A stretch of 18,338 nucleotides of DNA from an uncultured Megasphaera sp. (GTDB lineage Bacteria > Bacillota > Negativicutes > Veillonellales > Megasphaeraceae). Position numbers and translations under genes: made by a program. The stretch spans positions 1 to 18,338 of the forward strand of contig CAKPYN010000027.1 in NCBI GenBank assembly GCA_934202965.1, given 5' to 3'. The notes under the pieces were generated by a model that was not told where the DNA came from, made no database searches, and saw nothing but the letters and a program-made list of their open reading frames with translations. The stretch's first letter is position 1. Each line of letters opens with the position of its first letter. This document shows positions 5,552-14,368 of this stretch, one piece after another.

Positions 5552-6526
5552 TTACACAAAAAGTATATGTCCCAAGAAAATATAACAGGTTAGGGAAATC
5601 GCACTTAAGGCAGTCGTATTCATGACGATTTGGGTAGCATAATCGGGATTATTGCCAAACTCCATCGCAAAAAGTGCTGTATTTACAGCCGTTGGGATAG
5701 CACAGTAAATAAGGAAAACCGTCGCGCTGACAGCGGTAAATGTGCCGGGAAAGAGCGCATTAGCAATATAAATCATAGCCAGGCCAATCAAGGGCAGAAC
5801 AAAAAGTTTCAGCCCGCTGACAATCCAGACATCGCGGTCGAGCCAATGAATTTTAGTTTGAGAAAGTTGTGCGCCAATACTAATCATGGCCAAAGGAAGC
5901 AGGGCGTTATTGGACATTTCCATAATGGGCCAAAAGAAAAAGTCTTTGGCATCCCAGTTTACATAGCGGGCCAGCAGGGCAAGAAGCAATACATACAGCA
6001 TGGGCATGTGGAACATGACTTTTAATGTGTCATGGGCAGATAGGCGGCCACGGCCGGCTTGATATAAGCCGAGTGTATTCAGCGTAATGCTTTGAATGAT
6101 AAAGATAATAACTTGGGCGACGAGTGCTTCCGTCAGATAGGGTGTTTGTCCGTTGACAACAAAGGGATCGTGCGAAAAAACGAGAATAATAAGGGCAACG
6201 CCGAGATTCCCGGTATTATTAAACATAAGGGCATTGCGGCACGATTGTATCATGCCTTCATCGTAATGGCGGATTTTACTGACGATATTGGCCAAACCAA
6301 AACAAATAACCATAAAAATAAAAATATTGGCAATCAGACTCAGGCTTCCCGGCGGAAAGTCCGTACTGTATACTTTAGTAAAAATAAAACTGGGAATAAC
6401 TAGATAAAACATGACCTTGGAAAGTGTTTTTACGTCAATTCTGAATTTTCGATCTAAGCCAAATCCTATTAATACAAGTGCAAAAATCGGAAGCATTGTG
6501 TGCTCAATAATAAACCAGAAAACCAT
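5552..6526 (-). CDS. AEC-family permease (auxin efflux carrier/malate permease type), 324 aa
   Basis: A predicted ten-helix inner-membrane carrier of the AEC family (PF03547), whose bacterial members move malate, malonate or other organic acids, usually with protons or Na+. The typical N-terminus (HTMLPIFALVLIGFGLDRK) and first crossover region (LVIPSFIFTKVYS) are followed by NTGNLGVALIILVFS and by NNALLPLAMISIGAQLS, the two broken-helix segments with conserved Asn/Gly/Pro. The C-terminal half repeats the pattern (CAIPTAVNTALFAMEFGNN). Length is normal. The longer frame begins at 6562, but AGAGAGG lies 7 nt before the ATG at 6526, so I chose that start. It is probably monocistronic: its neighbours on the same strand each have their own promoter. 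The substrate cannot be told from the sequence. Confidence 0.87.
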   Translation of the reverse strand: MVFWFIIEHTMLPIFALVLIGFGLDRKFRIDVKTLSKVMFYLVIPSFIFTKVYSTDFPPGSLSLIANIFIFMVICFGLANIVSKIRHYDEGMIQSCRNALMFNNTGNLGVALIILVFSHDPFVVNGQTPYLTEALVAQVIIFIIQSITLNTLGLYQAGRGRLSAHDTLKVMFHMPMLYVLLLALLARYVNWDAKDFFFWPIMEMSNNALLPLAMISIGAQLSQTKIHWLDRDVWIVSGLKLFVLPLIGLAMIYIANALFPGTFTAVSATVFLIYCAIPTAVNTALFAMEFGNNPDYATQIVMNTTALSAISLTCYIFLGHILFV

Positions 6527-6570
6527 GACAAGACCTCTCTTTGCAAAAAATAATAACAACATGGTTGTTT

Positions 6571-6597
6571 ATTATACGTCAAAAAAAAGAAAGGCAA
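6571..6597 (-). promoter_or_regulatory. Probable promoter of the AEC permease gene
   Basis: A perfect TATAAT (6571-6576, minus strand) lies about 45 bp before the start codon. The best -35, TTGCCT (6592-6597), is 15 bp away, which is short, and it overlaps the terminator stem of the upstream gene. The -10 is convincing; the rest is tentative. Confidence 0.4.
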
Positions 6598-6626
6598 GAG
6601 AAAACCTAAAATGGGATTCTCCTGCC
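6582..6626 (-). terminator. Intrinsic terminator of the M20 amidohydrolase gene
   Basis: Minus-strand stem GGCAGGAGAA/TTCTCTTGCC (6617-6626 with 6593-6602, 10 bp with one G-T pair, 14-nt loop) is followed by TTTCTTTTTTTT. It lies 30 bases after the stop codon. Confidence 0.82.
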
Positions 6627-6655
6627 AAAATATATCAGATGTATTTTTTCACACA

Positions 6656-7849
6656 TTAGGGACAACTGGTAAAATAATAAACAACATTTAGCATCGTTTC
6701 GCACATATATTTTAAGGCATTGCTGTCCCAGTGAAAGTCCGGTGAATGACCAACGACGGGTTCGTTGCTATATACGCCGACATAGTAAAACGTACTGGGC
6801 ACGGCGGCACTAAAATAGGCAAAGTCCTCGGATCCGGAACCGCGCTGCATAGGTACAACATCTACCAAGTCGGCACATTGTGTCTTTAAGATTGTTTCTA
6901 CCCGGCGTGTCGTATCGGAATTATTAATGCAGACCGGCGAAAAAGGCACGATATGCAAGTCATACGAGCCGCCATATGTTTCCGTGACCGATGTTAAGAT
7001 ATGACGAATTCGTTCCAAAATATCTTTCCGTTTTCCTTCATCATACGTACGCAGTGTTCCTTTGAGTTCTGCTGTGTCAGGAATAACATTGGGATTGTGA
7101 CCGGCCTGAAATTGACCAAATGTCAGGACAACGCCGTCGCCATCGGCACGGCAATTATATACATAATTTTGCAGTTGCTGAATGACGTCGACACCCATTT
7201 GGATAGGGCTGACACATAAGGATGGCTGAGAACCATGGCCGCCTTTGCCGTGCAGGGCGATCGTAAAATCGTCGCATGATGCAGAAATTTCACCGCTGCG
7301 GATACCGACATAGCCTTTGGGAAGACTACCGGCTACATGCAGTCCTAATGCGTAATCCACATGGGGCGTGTTTAAAATGCCGGCGTCAATCATGCGGGCA
7401 GCGCCGCCGTTGCCTTCTTCGGCAGGCTGAAAAGCCAAGCGAATGGTGCCGTGCAGGCAGTCTTTGTGTTTGTTTAAAATTTTAGCAACCCCTAAGAGAT
7501 TGGCTGCATGACCATCGTGACCGCAGGCATGCATGACGCCATGTACCAATGAGGAGTAGGGGCAGTCATATTTTTCAGTCAGCGGCAGTGCATCAATATC
7601 GGCACGTAATAAGATAACTGGTCCCGGCAGAGCACCGCGGATTAGTCCGGTAACGCCGGTACCGGCAATGATTTTAACATCTTCAATGCCCATGAGTGAA
7701 AGTTCCTGGAAAATCGTTTTGCAAGTATCGAATTCTTTTTCGCTCAATTCAGGATGGGCATGAAAATACTCACGCATTTCCATCATATAAGGCAGTGCCT
7801 TGCGCACGGCTTCGTGGATGTTGAATGTTGGTTTGAATTGTTGGATCAT
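6656..7849 (-). CDS. M20D-family amidohydrolase (N-acyl amino acid/hippurate hydrolase type), 397 aa
   Basis: A cytosolic dinuclear metallohydrolase that removes the acyl group from N-acyl amino acids or related amides; the exact substrate is not evident. The N-terminal catalytic part has RREYFHAHPELS-like residues 25-36, LLRADIDALPL (80-90), the metal motif HACGHDGH (107-114, Cys109 and His111), QPAEEGNGGA (141-150) with the catalytic/metal Glu pair, and GLHV (His171). The dimerisation lid occupies roughly 190-305, and GHSPDFHWD near 367 supplies the last metal ligand. All expected metal ligands are present and the length is typical. The ATG at 7849 is preceded by AAGGAGG at 10 nt. No signal peptide is seen. 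It has its own promoter and terminator, so it is expressed independently of the RND genes upstream. Carboxypeptidase or diaminopimelate-deacetylase activity are alternatives within the family. Confidence 0.9.
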   Translation of the reverse strand: MIQQFKPTFNIHEAVRKALPYMMEMREYFHAHPELSEKEFDTCKTIFQELSLMGIEDVKIIAGTGVTGLIRGALPGPVILLRADIDALPLTEKYDCPYSSLVHGVMHACGHDGHAANLLGVAKILNKHKDCLHGTIRLAFQPAEEGNGGAARMIDAGILNTPHVDYALGLHVAGSLPKGYVGIRSGEISASCDDFTIALHGKGGHGSQPSLCVSPIQMGVDVIQQLQNYVYNCRADGDGVVLTFGQFQAGHNPNVIPDTAELKGTLRTYDEGKRKDILERIRHILTSVTETYGGSYDLHIVPFSPVCINNSDTTRRVETILKTQCADLVDVVPMQRGSGSEDFAYFSAAVPSTFYYVGVYSNEPVVGHSPDFHWDSNALKYMCETMLNVVYYFTSCP

Positions 7850-7908
7850 TTGCCTTATGCCTCCTTTTTGAGCATACTAGTTGTAAAACCTTTGTACTAT
7901 TTATTTCT

Positions 7909-7937
7909 ATAATATACACAAAAAGTCCTGCCGTCAA
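7909..7937 (-). promoter_or_regulatory. Promoter of the amidohydrolase gene
   Basis: TTGACG (7932-7937) and TATTAT (7909-7914) on the minus strand are 17 bp apart, with a start predicted near 7902 and a leader of about 50 nt. It lies just past the RND stop codon; I see no terminator hairpin between that stop and this promoter, so RND read-through into this gene is possible. Confidence 0.65.
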
Positions 7938-7951
7938 AGGGTAATTTTTTT

Positions 7952-10900
7952 TTATTTTGCCTGCCAAGGCCAATGAATTTTGTGATTTTCCATGTATACA
8001 AAGATGATGGGAATAATGACCAGCGTAAAGACCGTAGATGTAAGCAGACCGCCGATGACGACGACAGCCATGCTGGCGCGGGTTTCTGAACCGGCCGTCA
8101 TCGCTAAAGCCGTAGGCAGCATGCCGACAACCATGGTGAGTGTTGTCATGAAAATAGGACGCAGACGGACACGGCCGGCTTCGATGACGGCGCTGCGGGC
8201 GTCCAGACCTTTTTCTTCCATGAGGGTCAGCGTGTAGTCCAGCAGCAAGGTGCCGTTTTTAGCTACCAAGCCGTCCATGACTAAAATCCCAATCAAAGAA
8301 TAAAGATTGATAGTATTGTTAGTCAAGAACAAGAGAAACAAGGAGCCGATAAGGCCGAGCGGCAGGGAAAACATGCGGATAAACGGTGTTTTTACGGATT
8401 CATACAAAATCGCCAGAATCATGTAAATCAAGATGAGGGATAAGACAAGGGCTTCGCCCAGTTCTTTAAAGGTCGTCGTCATTTGGTCTGCCTGACCGGC
8501 GAAACGGTACGTGACGCCTTCCATATCCATGGCGTCCAACTTGGCAGATACGTCTTTGATAACGTCATTAAGCGGCCGGTTCTGCAGGGTGCCGCCTAGG
8601 GTAATGCTGCGTTCTTTATCCGTACGGTTAATCGTCACGGGACCGGTGGCAGCTTTTACCTGCGCTACATCCGAAATATAAATAACATGTCCGTTGGCGT
8701 TCAGGGGAATCGTTTCCAGGTCCGAAATATGGAAGCCGTCTGCCCCTTTCAGCCGTACGTAGATATCGGTGTCGTTATTGTCGTTTTTGACATCGTTGGC
8801 GAGAACGCCGGCTTTTTGGCCGCTGATGGCGTTGGAAAAGGTTTTATTTAAATCGTTTAATGAGGTGCCGTATTGTTTGAGTTTATCCCGATTGATAGCC
8901 AACTGGTATTCCGGCATGCCGTCTTCATAAGAGCTGCTGACGTCGCGGATACCGGGAATGTCATTTTTCAGCATCACTTCGATTTCACGAGATTTGGCAA
9001 TTAACGTTTCCGAATTTTTGCCGCGCAGCTGCAGGCGCAGATTGCCGGACCCCCTGCCAAAGCCACCGGAGGTGCCGGATACGGAAGCTTGGTTTTCCTT
9101 GACGCGGACATCGCCGTCCAGAACGTGTTTTTTGGCGAAGCGGCGCACGTCATTGGTAACTTGCCAAATCGAGCGGGAGCGATCTTTGCGGTCTTTCAGC
9201 GTTACTTGGATATTGGCTTGGTTCAAATTACGGCCGCCAACCATGGATGTGTAATACGTCACTTCGGGAATCGTGTTTAAATAATCTTCCAATTGTTTTG
9301 TCGCTGCATCGGTTCGTGTTAAGTTAGCATTGGTTGGCAGTTCTAATGTGATACGAAAGCCGCTTTCATCGGTCTGTGGCATAAATTCAGAACCGACAAG
9401 GCCGGACGGAACGAGAGCAGCGGCCAAACAAAAGCAAAGAAAAACGGGAATAACCAATCGTTTGGCATGATCCAAACTCCAAGTCAAGACTTGAGTATAT
9501 TGCGTGCGGGCCCAATCTTCGATGGCATCCATTTTGTGCCAAATCGGTTTGTCAGGAATTTTTAATCCTAAACGGAAAAAACGAGAAGCCAGCATTGGCG
9601 TCAGTGTAAAGGAAATAAACAGGGAAAAGAGGGTGGCAAAGACGATAGTCAAGCCGAACTGCTTAAAATACTGTCCGGTCATGCCGGTCATAAAGGCAAT
9701 CGGCAGAAAGACGACAACGTCGCAGAGCGTAATGGCGATCGCGGCCATGCCGATTTCCATACGCCCGTGAAGCGCCGCGTCCTTGGGCTTTTCGCCGAGC
9801 ATGAGATGCCTGTGAATATTTTCCAGGACGACGATAGAGTCATCGACAAGAATGCCGATGCACAAAGCCATGCCCATGAGGGACATCATGTTGAATGTAA
9901 AGCCTGCCATGTACATGACGAAGAACGTGGAAATCAGGGACGTCGGAATGGCAATCATGACTGCCAGCGTAGAACGCCAGCCGCGGAGAAAGAAGAAAAG
10001 CACCAGGCCGGTTGTACACAGTCCTTCAATTAGGGTCTGCAGGGTATTGTGAAGCGAATTACGGACATATGAAGCGGATTCATTAGTGACTGTAAAGATG
10101 TAATCGGGATTTTCCTGCCGCAGGGTATCTAATTTTTTCTGAACGTTATCAACCGTAGAAACGACGTTGGCATCGCTGTTTTTATAAATAACCATGACGA
10201 CGGCATCGTCGCCGTTGACACGAGCATAGCGGGTGACACGCTGGTCCTTCCGCTTAATCGAGGCGACTGCCGTAATGGGGATATGAGCCCCTTTGGCGTT
10301 GATGACTTGGATTTTGGACAACTCATTTTCATCGGAATACTGCGCTTTGACACGGACATCCGTGGTCGTTGCGTTGGAATAAATCGTTCCAGAGGGCATG
10401 AGGACGTTTTCTGATTTTAGGGCACTGACAACGTTGTTCAGTGTCATGTCGTAATGAATGAGCTTGTCTTTGTCAATTTCGACGGCAATTTCTTTGTCGC
10501 GGCCGCCGTGCAGTTCAATTTCAGATACGCCGTCGGCTTGCTGGAGTACGTCTTGGAAATCGTTTTCGGCCTTAGAATATATATCATCTAATGGTTGGTT
10601 TGATTGAACGGCAATGTACATGATTGGCGTGGCATTGACATCTCGCTTGATGACGACAGGTTCGTCAATTTCATCAGGAAGCTTGCCGCGGATGGCATTG
10701 ATTTTTTTTGTTGCATCAATGGCGGCGGCATCGGCGTTGGCGGAAAAATCCAATTCCAGCGTAATGCGGGCTTGTCCGTAAGAAGCTTTAGAAGTCATGT
10801 GTTTTAAGTTTGAAACAGACGACAACGCATTTTCGACGGGCTTGACGACTTGCTGTTCGACAGAATCCGCATTGGCTCCGGGGTATTTGACGGAAACCGT

Positions 10901-11044
10901 AATATACGGCGTATTCAGCGCCGGCAGTAATTCGACGCCGATGCGGTAAAAACTAAATAGACCGAGGACGACGAAGAAGGCAACAACCATACAGATGCCA
11001 ATGGGACGGTTAATGGAAAATTTTGTCAGATTCATTATGTTCAC
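7952..11044 (-). CDS. RND efflux pump inner-membrane subunit (HAE1/AcrB type), 1030 aa
   Basis: A trimeric proton-driven exporter of the HAE1 group, predicted to push drugs, dyes or fatty-acid-like compounds from the inner membrane and periplasm to an outer-membrane channel. The architecture is complete: helix 1 (about 10-32), a large periplasmic porter domain, helices 2-6 (about 335-480), an amphipathic linker, helix 7 (about 530), a second porter domain, then helices 8-12. Proton-relay residues are Asp401-Asp402 in GILVDDSIVVLEN on helix 4 and Lys929 in VAKNGTLLLD on helix 10. The GTG start at 11044 overlaps the TGA of the adaptor gene by 4 bp (GTGA), with AAGGA 6-7 nt before it; an ATG three codons later is the alternative. 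Translation is thus coupled to the adaptor. No outer-membrane factor gene follows, so the pump must borrow a TolC-like protein encoded elsewhere. Confidence 0.95.
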   Translation of the reverse strand: MNIMNLTKFSINRPIGICMVVAFFVVLGLFSFYRIGVELLPALNTPYITVSVKYPGANADSVEQQVVKPVENALSSVSNLKHMTSKASYGQARITLELDFSANADAAAIDATKKINAIRGKLPDEIDEPVVIKRDVNATPIMYIAVQSNQPLDDIYSKAENDFQDVLQQADGVSEIELHGGRDKEIAVEIDKDKLIHYDMTLNNVVSALKSENVLMPSGTIYSNATTTDVRVKAQYSDENELSKIQVINAKGAHIPITAVASIKRKDQRVTRYARVNGDDAVVMVIYKNSDANVVSTVDNVQKKLDTLRQENPDYIFTVTNESASYVRNSLHNTLQTLIEGLCTTGLVLFFFLRGWRSTLAVMIAIPTSLISTFFVMYMAGFTFNMMSLMGMALCIGILVDDSIVVLENIHRHLMLGEKPKDAALHGRMEIGMAAIAITLCDVVVFLPIAFMTGMTGQYFKQFGLTIVFATLFSLFISFTLTPMLASRFFRLGLKIPDKPIWHKMDAIEDWARTQYTQVLTWSLDHAKRLVIPVFLCFCLAAALVPSGLVGSEFMPQTDESGFRITLELPTNANLTRTDAATKQLEDYLNTIPEVTYYTSMVGGRNLNQANIQVTLKDRKDRSRSIWQVTNDVRRFAKKHVLDGDVRVKENQASVSGTSGGFGRGSGNLRLQLRGKNSETLIAKSREIEVMLKNDIPGIRDVSSSYEDGMPEYQLAINRDKLKQYGTSLNDLNKTFSNAISGQKAGVLANDVKNDNNDTDIYVRLKGADGFHISDLETIPLNANGHVIYISDVAQVKAATGPVTINRTDKERSITLGGTLQNRPLNDVIKDVSAKLDAMDMEGVTYRFAGQADQMTTTFKELGEALVLSLILIYMILAILYESVKTPFIRMFSLPLGLIGSLFLLFLTNNTINLYSLIGILVMDGLVAKNGTLLLDYTLTLMEEKGLDARSAVIEAGRVRLRPIFMTTLTMVVGMLPTALAMTAGSETRASMAVVVIGGLLTSTVFTLVIIPIIFVYMENHKIHWPWQAK

Positions 11045-12297
11045 CCGATTTCCTTATCAATCGTGACGTGAGTGCCGTCTTTCAGGCGTGCCAGATTGGT
11101 CGTGGCGATGCGGTCGCCGTCTGCCAGTCCATCTGTAATTTCTACATAGTCATCATTGCGCAGGCCTGTCGATACGGTGCGAATTTCGATGGTATTGTCC
11201 GGCAGAATAACATATAATTGACTGATGCCGTTTTGTTCCAGCAAGGCGTCTTTGGGGACAAACAATGTGTTCGGCCGCTGCAGTACTTCCAGCGACGCTT
11301 GGGCAAACATGCCGCCCCGCAGGGACGTATCTGGGTTGATCAGAGAGATGCGGACCATATACGTTTTGGTATCTGCGTCCATCGCAGGGCTGACATAGGT
11401 AATTACGCCGTTATACGTATTGGCGACAGAATCGATGACGACAGGAAGAGAGGTACCGACCTGCAGGGCGGCTACATCGGCTTCAGCCAGTGAACAATCG
11501 ATGTATATGCTGCTCGTGTCGGTAATGGTCAGTACTTTAGTGTTGGCATTGGCCATGGCGCCGATTTCGGCATTGCGGTAGGTAATCGTTCCGGCACGAG
11601 GCGCGCGCAGGGTCATGTCATCCAGTTGCTGGCTCGTGCTGTCAACGGCATAGCCGGCCTTGGCTCTGGCGGCGTATTTGCTGGCAATACTGGCCGGTAC
11701 ATCGCCGACGTTTTGTGACTGCAGCTGATCTAACGTCGATTTTGCTGCGATGAGTGCCTGATACATGGTATCCAAATCTTTTTGGGAAATGGCCCCTTCA
11801 TTTTTCAAAATAACGTAGCGGTTGTAATTCATTTTGGCAGTATCATAATCGACGGCTGCTTTTTGCAAATCGGCGCTGAATTGGGATTCTGCCGATTTAG
11901 AATCGGCATCGGCCTGTTCCAGTGCTGCCTGGTTTTGCTGCAGCGTCAGTGCCGCATCCTGCATATCCTGGACGAGCAGGACTTGGCCGGGTGATACGGT
12001 ATCTCCCAACTCGACGTTGACAGCGGCAATGCGCCCAGCGTATTTGGTAGACAGATCTACTTGGGCTAGGGGGACAGTTTGGCCGGACAGAGAAATTTTG
12101 CGCATCATATCCTTTTTGGTAACTTGGTATGCCTGCACAGAGGCGTTTTTCAGCTTTCCTTTGTCTTTGGTTACGGTGTTGGAATGGCTGATGACATATA
12201 TGCCGATACAGGCCAGCAGAAAGACGGCGCCAAATGCTATAAGTTTATGGCTGCCGCTGTGAAACCAAGTGTAAAACGAAAAATTGACTTTTGCCAT
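11041..12297 (-). CDS. RND periplasmic adaptor (membrane fusion protein), 418 aa
   Basis: The periplasmic linker between the RND pump and its outer-membrane channel. A single N-terminal membrane helix (about residues 18-36, no lipobox) anchors it. The first half of the lipoyl/barrel-sandwich domain includes YAGRIAAVNVELGDTVSPGQVLL (about 86-108). A helical hairpin rich in Gln and Ala covers about 115-205, followed by the second half-lipoyl motif LRAPRAGTITYRNAEIGA, a beta-barrel, and a membrane-proximal domain ending near DGDRIATTNLARLKDG. This order is standard for the HlyD/AcrA family and the length is typical. AGGAG lies 8 nt before the ATG. It is the first gene of a two-gene operon with the pump and is divergent from the ClC gene, with a 272-bp shared control region that holds an inverted repeat in the likely promoter. 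Confidence 0.94.
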   Translation of the reverse strand: MAKVNFSFYTWFHSGSHKLIAFGAVFLLACIGIYVISHSNTVTKDKGKLKNASVQAYQVTKKDMMRKISLSGQTVPLAQVDLSTKYAGRIAAVNVELGDTVSPGQVLLVQDMQDAALTLQQNQAALEQADADSKSAESQFSADLQKAAVDYDTAKMNYNRYVILKNEGAISQKDLDTMYQALIAAKSTLDQLQSQNVGDVPASIASKYAARAKAGYAVDSTSQQLDDMTLRAPRAGTITYRNAEIGAMANANTKVLTITDTSSIYIDCSLAEADVAALQVGTSLPVVIDSVANTYNGVITYVSPAMDADTKTYMVRISLINPDTSLRGGMFAQASLEVLQRPNTLFVPKDALLEQNGISQLYVILPDNTIEIRTVSTGLRNDDYVEITDGLADGDRIATTNLARLKDGTHVTIDKEIG

Positions 12298-12331
12298 ATG
12301 AAATGCTCCTAATCGTAATAATATATGTTTA

Positions 12332-12360
12332 ATTATAATAATTTGTGACTAAAAACACAA
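12332..12360 (-). promoter_or_regulatory. Likely promoter/operator of the RND operon
   Basis: On the minus strand TTGTGT (12355-12360) and TATAAT (12332-12337) are 17 bp apart. The inverted repeat TTGTG-N8-CACAA (12343-12347/12356-12360) covers the -35 and spacer, where a TetR- or MarR-type repressor could act. A second candidate upstream has TTGACA (12390-12395) and TATAAT (12363-12368), but 21 bp apart. No regulator gene lies next to it. Confidence 0.45.
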
Positions 12361-12517
12361 CGATTATACACATGAAATAATCAAGATAATGTCAACAATT
12401 AATCATACCACAACAGGCTGTGTTGCGTTTTTCGGATACTACTATTCCTTCATATAATAAAGTATCTATTTTTAAATCGCAATGTATGTATGGAAAATAT
12501 AAGTATTTTTTAGGAAA

Positions 12518-12546
12518 TGTTTAAATGTATAGAACTGTGATATAAT
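12518..12546 (+). promoter_or_regulatory. Extended -10 promoter of the ClC gene
   Basis: TATAAT (12541-12546) is preceded by TGA, forming the extended -10 TGNTATAAT, which compensates for a poor -35 (TGTTTA, 12518-12523). The predicted start near 12553 leaves a very short leader before the ATG at 12570. Confidence 0.6.
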
Positions 12547-12569
12547 GACGACAGTACGAAAGGAATGGG

Positions 12570-14174
12570 ATGATTATGCATATAGACAACTATGTAACAA
12601 CGGCCGTACAGACACTGCGTCAATGGCCCCGCTTTCGGCTGCGGCTGTTTATCGAAGGTATTGGTGTAGGACTTATTTCCGGCATCATTATTAGTATCTT
12701 TCGCTGGGGATTGGATATAGGAACGCAGTGGCGGCAATATATATATACATCTATATTATTAGAAGGAGCGTGGTATACGGCAGCGGTTTGGGCTGTATTA
12801 CTGTTGGCGGCAGCATGGCTACTGTGGCGACTTGGTATTTACGAACCCAATGCCGGCGGCAGCGGTATTCCCCAAGTTAAAGGCATTATTTTAGGAGCTC
12901 TCCGTATGCGTTGGTTTCGCATTTTATGGGTTAAGTTAATTGGCGGCATCTTAGGCATCGGCCTGGGCCTGTCTTTAGGCCGGGAAGGCCCATCGATTCA
13001 ACTGGGGGCTGTGACGGCCCAAGGCTGCAGCAGAGCGTTGGGGCGTCAGCGCATGGAAGAACGATATTTGATTACAGCCGGCGCCAGTGCGGGCTTAGCT
13101 GCAGCCTTTAATGCCCCTTTGGCGGGCGTTATCTTTGCGTTGGAAGAATTACATCGTAATTTTTCCGGTGTCGTACTGGCTCCTGCTATGGCGGCAGCCT
13201 TAGTAGCAACGGTTGTCAGTCGCATTGCTTTTGGCAGAGAACCGGTATTTCATTTTGGGATGCTGCCGACGTTTCCGCTGGAATTCATTTGGGTTGCTGT
13301 TTTATTGGGTATTGTCATGGGCTTTGCTGGGATTCTTTTTAATAAAGGCTTACTATATATACATTATTTCTATGACCTTCCCGTATTTCGTAATAATTAT
13401 ATGCGTATCGCCTTTGCCTTAGTAACGGCCGGCGTATTGGGATATGTATTTCCACAAGTATTGGGCGGCGGTAATGATTTGATTAACAGCCTATCGGAAT
13501 TGCCCCTTTCGCTGCAGTTGTTTTTGGCATTATTGATAGGAAAATTCTTGTTTACCTTGATTAGTTACGGCTGTGGTGTCCCGGGCGGCTTTTTTCTGCC
13601 CATGTTGGTCCTGGGGGCATTGACGGGAAGCGTTGTTGGTATTGTGCTCGTTCAAATGGATATGATTTCGGCGTATTACTTATCCAATATCGTTGTCATT
13701 TCCATGGCCGCTTTTTTTGCAGCATCTGTGCAGTCACCGATTACCGGTACGATTTTGATTATGGAAATGACCGGGTCCTATGAACATTTGCTGGTATTAT
13801 GCACGGCTTCTATGATTGCACTGGTAGTGGCTCAGTTATGCGGCGGCCAGCCTATTTATGAAGCCCTGCTCAATCGCAGTTTGCGCAAGAAATGTCCAAT
13901 GTTACCGGCTGCTGAACGGCAAAATGTCTTGGAACTGACCGTTGCCAGCGGTAGTGTAGCTGATGGAAAATATATTCGCCATATTTCTTGGCCGGCCCAT
14001 GTAGCGTTGATTGATATTCGCCGCGGACAGGAAGAAATTATTCCTGATTTTTCCGTACGATTACAAGCGGGTGACTATATTTATGTGTTGACGGATACCG
14101 TAGAAGGAGCAGAACAAGTACGAAATTTGGTTGAACAAGAAAACATAAAAATGCATAATAATTATAAAAAATAG
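12570..14174 (+). CDS. ClC-family chloride/proton antiporter with C-terminal TrkA_C domain, 534 aa
   Basis: An inner-membrane dimeric anion transporter. The three anion-site motifs are intact: GSGIP (97-101), GREGP (137-141) and GGFFLP (339-344). Glu139 is the external gating glutamate, and the Glu192-Glu193 pair in LAGVIFALEELH matches the internal proton glutamate of E. coli ClcA. A 2Cl-/H+ exchanger is therefore more likely than a channel. After the membrane part (about residues 25-430) a soluble segment of about 80 residues (LELTVASGSVADGKYI to RNLVEQ) fits a TrkA_C (RCK C-terminal) domain, which in relatives binds small ligands and gates transport; the ligand here is unknown. AAAGGA lies 5 nt before the ATG at 12570; an ATG two codons on is the alternative. 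No clear terminator follows, so some read-through into the 3D-domain gene is possible. Confidence 0.94.
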   Translation: MIMHIDNYVTTAVQTLRQWPRFRLRLFIEGIGVGLISGIIISIFRWGLDIGTQWRQYIYTSILLEGAWYTAAVWAVLLLAAAWLLWRLGIYEPNAGGSGIPQVKGIILGALRMRWFRILWVKLIGGILGIGLGLSLGREGPSIQLGAVTAQGCSRALGRQRMEERYLITAGASAGLAAAFNAPLAGVIFALEELHRNFSGVVLAPAMAAALVATVVSRIAFGREPVFHFGMLPTFPLEFIWVAVLLGIVMGFAGILFNKGLLYIHYFYDLPVFRNNYMRIAFALVTAGVLGYVFPQVLGGGNDLINSLSELPLSLQLFLALLIGKFLFTLISYGCGVPGGFFLPMLVLGALTGSVVGIVLVQMDMISAYYLSNIVVISMAAFFAASVQSPITGTILIMEMTGSYEHLLVLCTASMIALVVAQLCGGQPIYEALLNRSLRKKCPMLPAAERQNVLELTVASGSVADGKYIRHISWPAHVALIDIRRGQEEIIPDFSVRLQAGDYIYVLTDTVEGAEQVRNLVEQENIKMHNNYKK

Positions 14175-14289
14175 CACCTGGTACTAAAAATACAAAACGA
14201 AAGTATAGCATGAACCTATATTTTCAAAATGTTAACCATACAGAATAGAGCATAAAATGGTAAAAAACATTGCATAAAAATCTAATTTT

Positions 14290-14318
14290 TTGACTTATGG
14301 CGCCATTTTTGGTATAAT
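14290..14318 (+). promoter_or_regulatory. Promoter of the 3D-domain protein with palindrome in the spacer
   Basis: TTGACT (14290-14295) and TATAAT (14313-14318) are 17 bp apart, 11 of 12 consensus positions. A perfect 10-bp palindrome, ATGGCGCCAT (14297-14306), lies in the spacer of an otherwise AT-rich stretch and could be a repressor site. Confidence 0.75.
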
Positions 14319-14368
14319 GCTCCTTGGCAATTGATTTATAGGTATGGACATTTCAAAGAGGTGGTTAT

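Noticed and set aside
7770..7973. Minus-strand open frame overlapping the amidohydrolase start and its promoter
   Set aside because: Covers the mapped promoter and ribosome binding site and overlaps the RND stop; no protein features.
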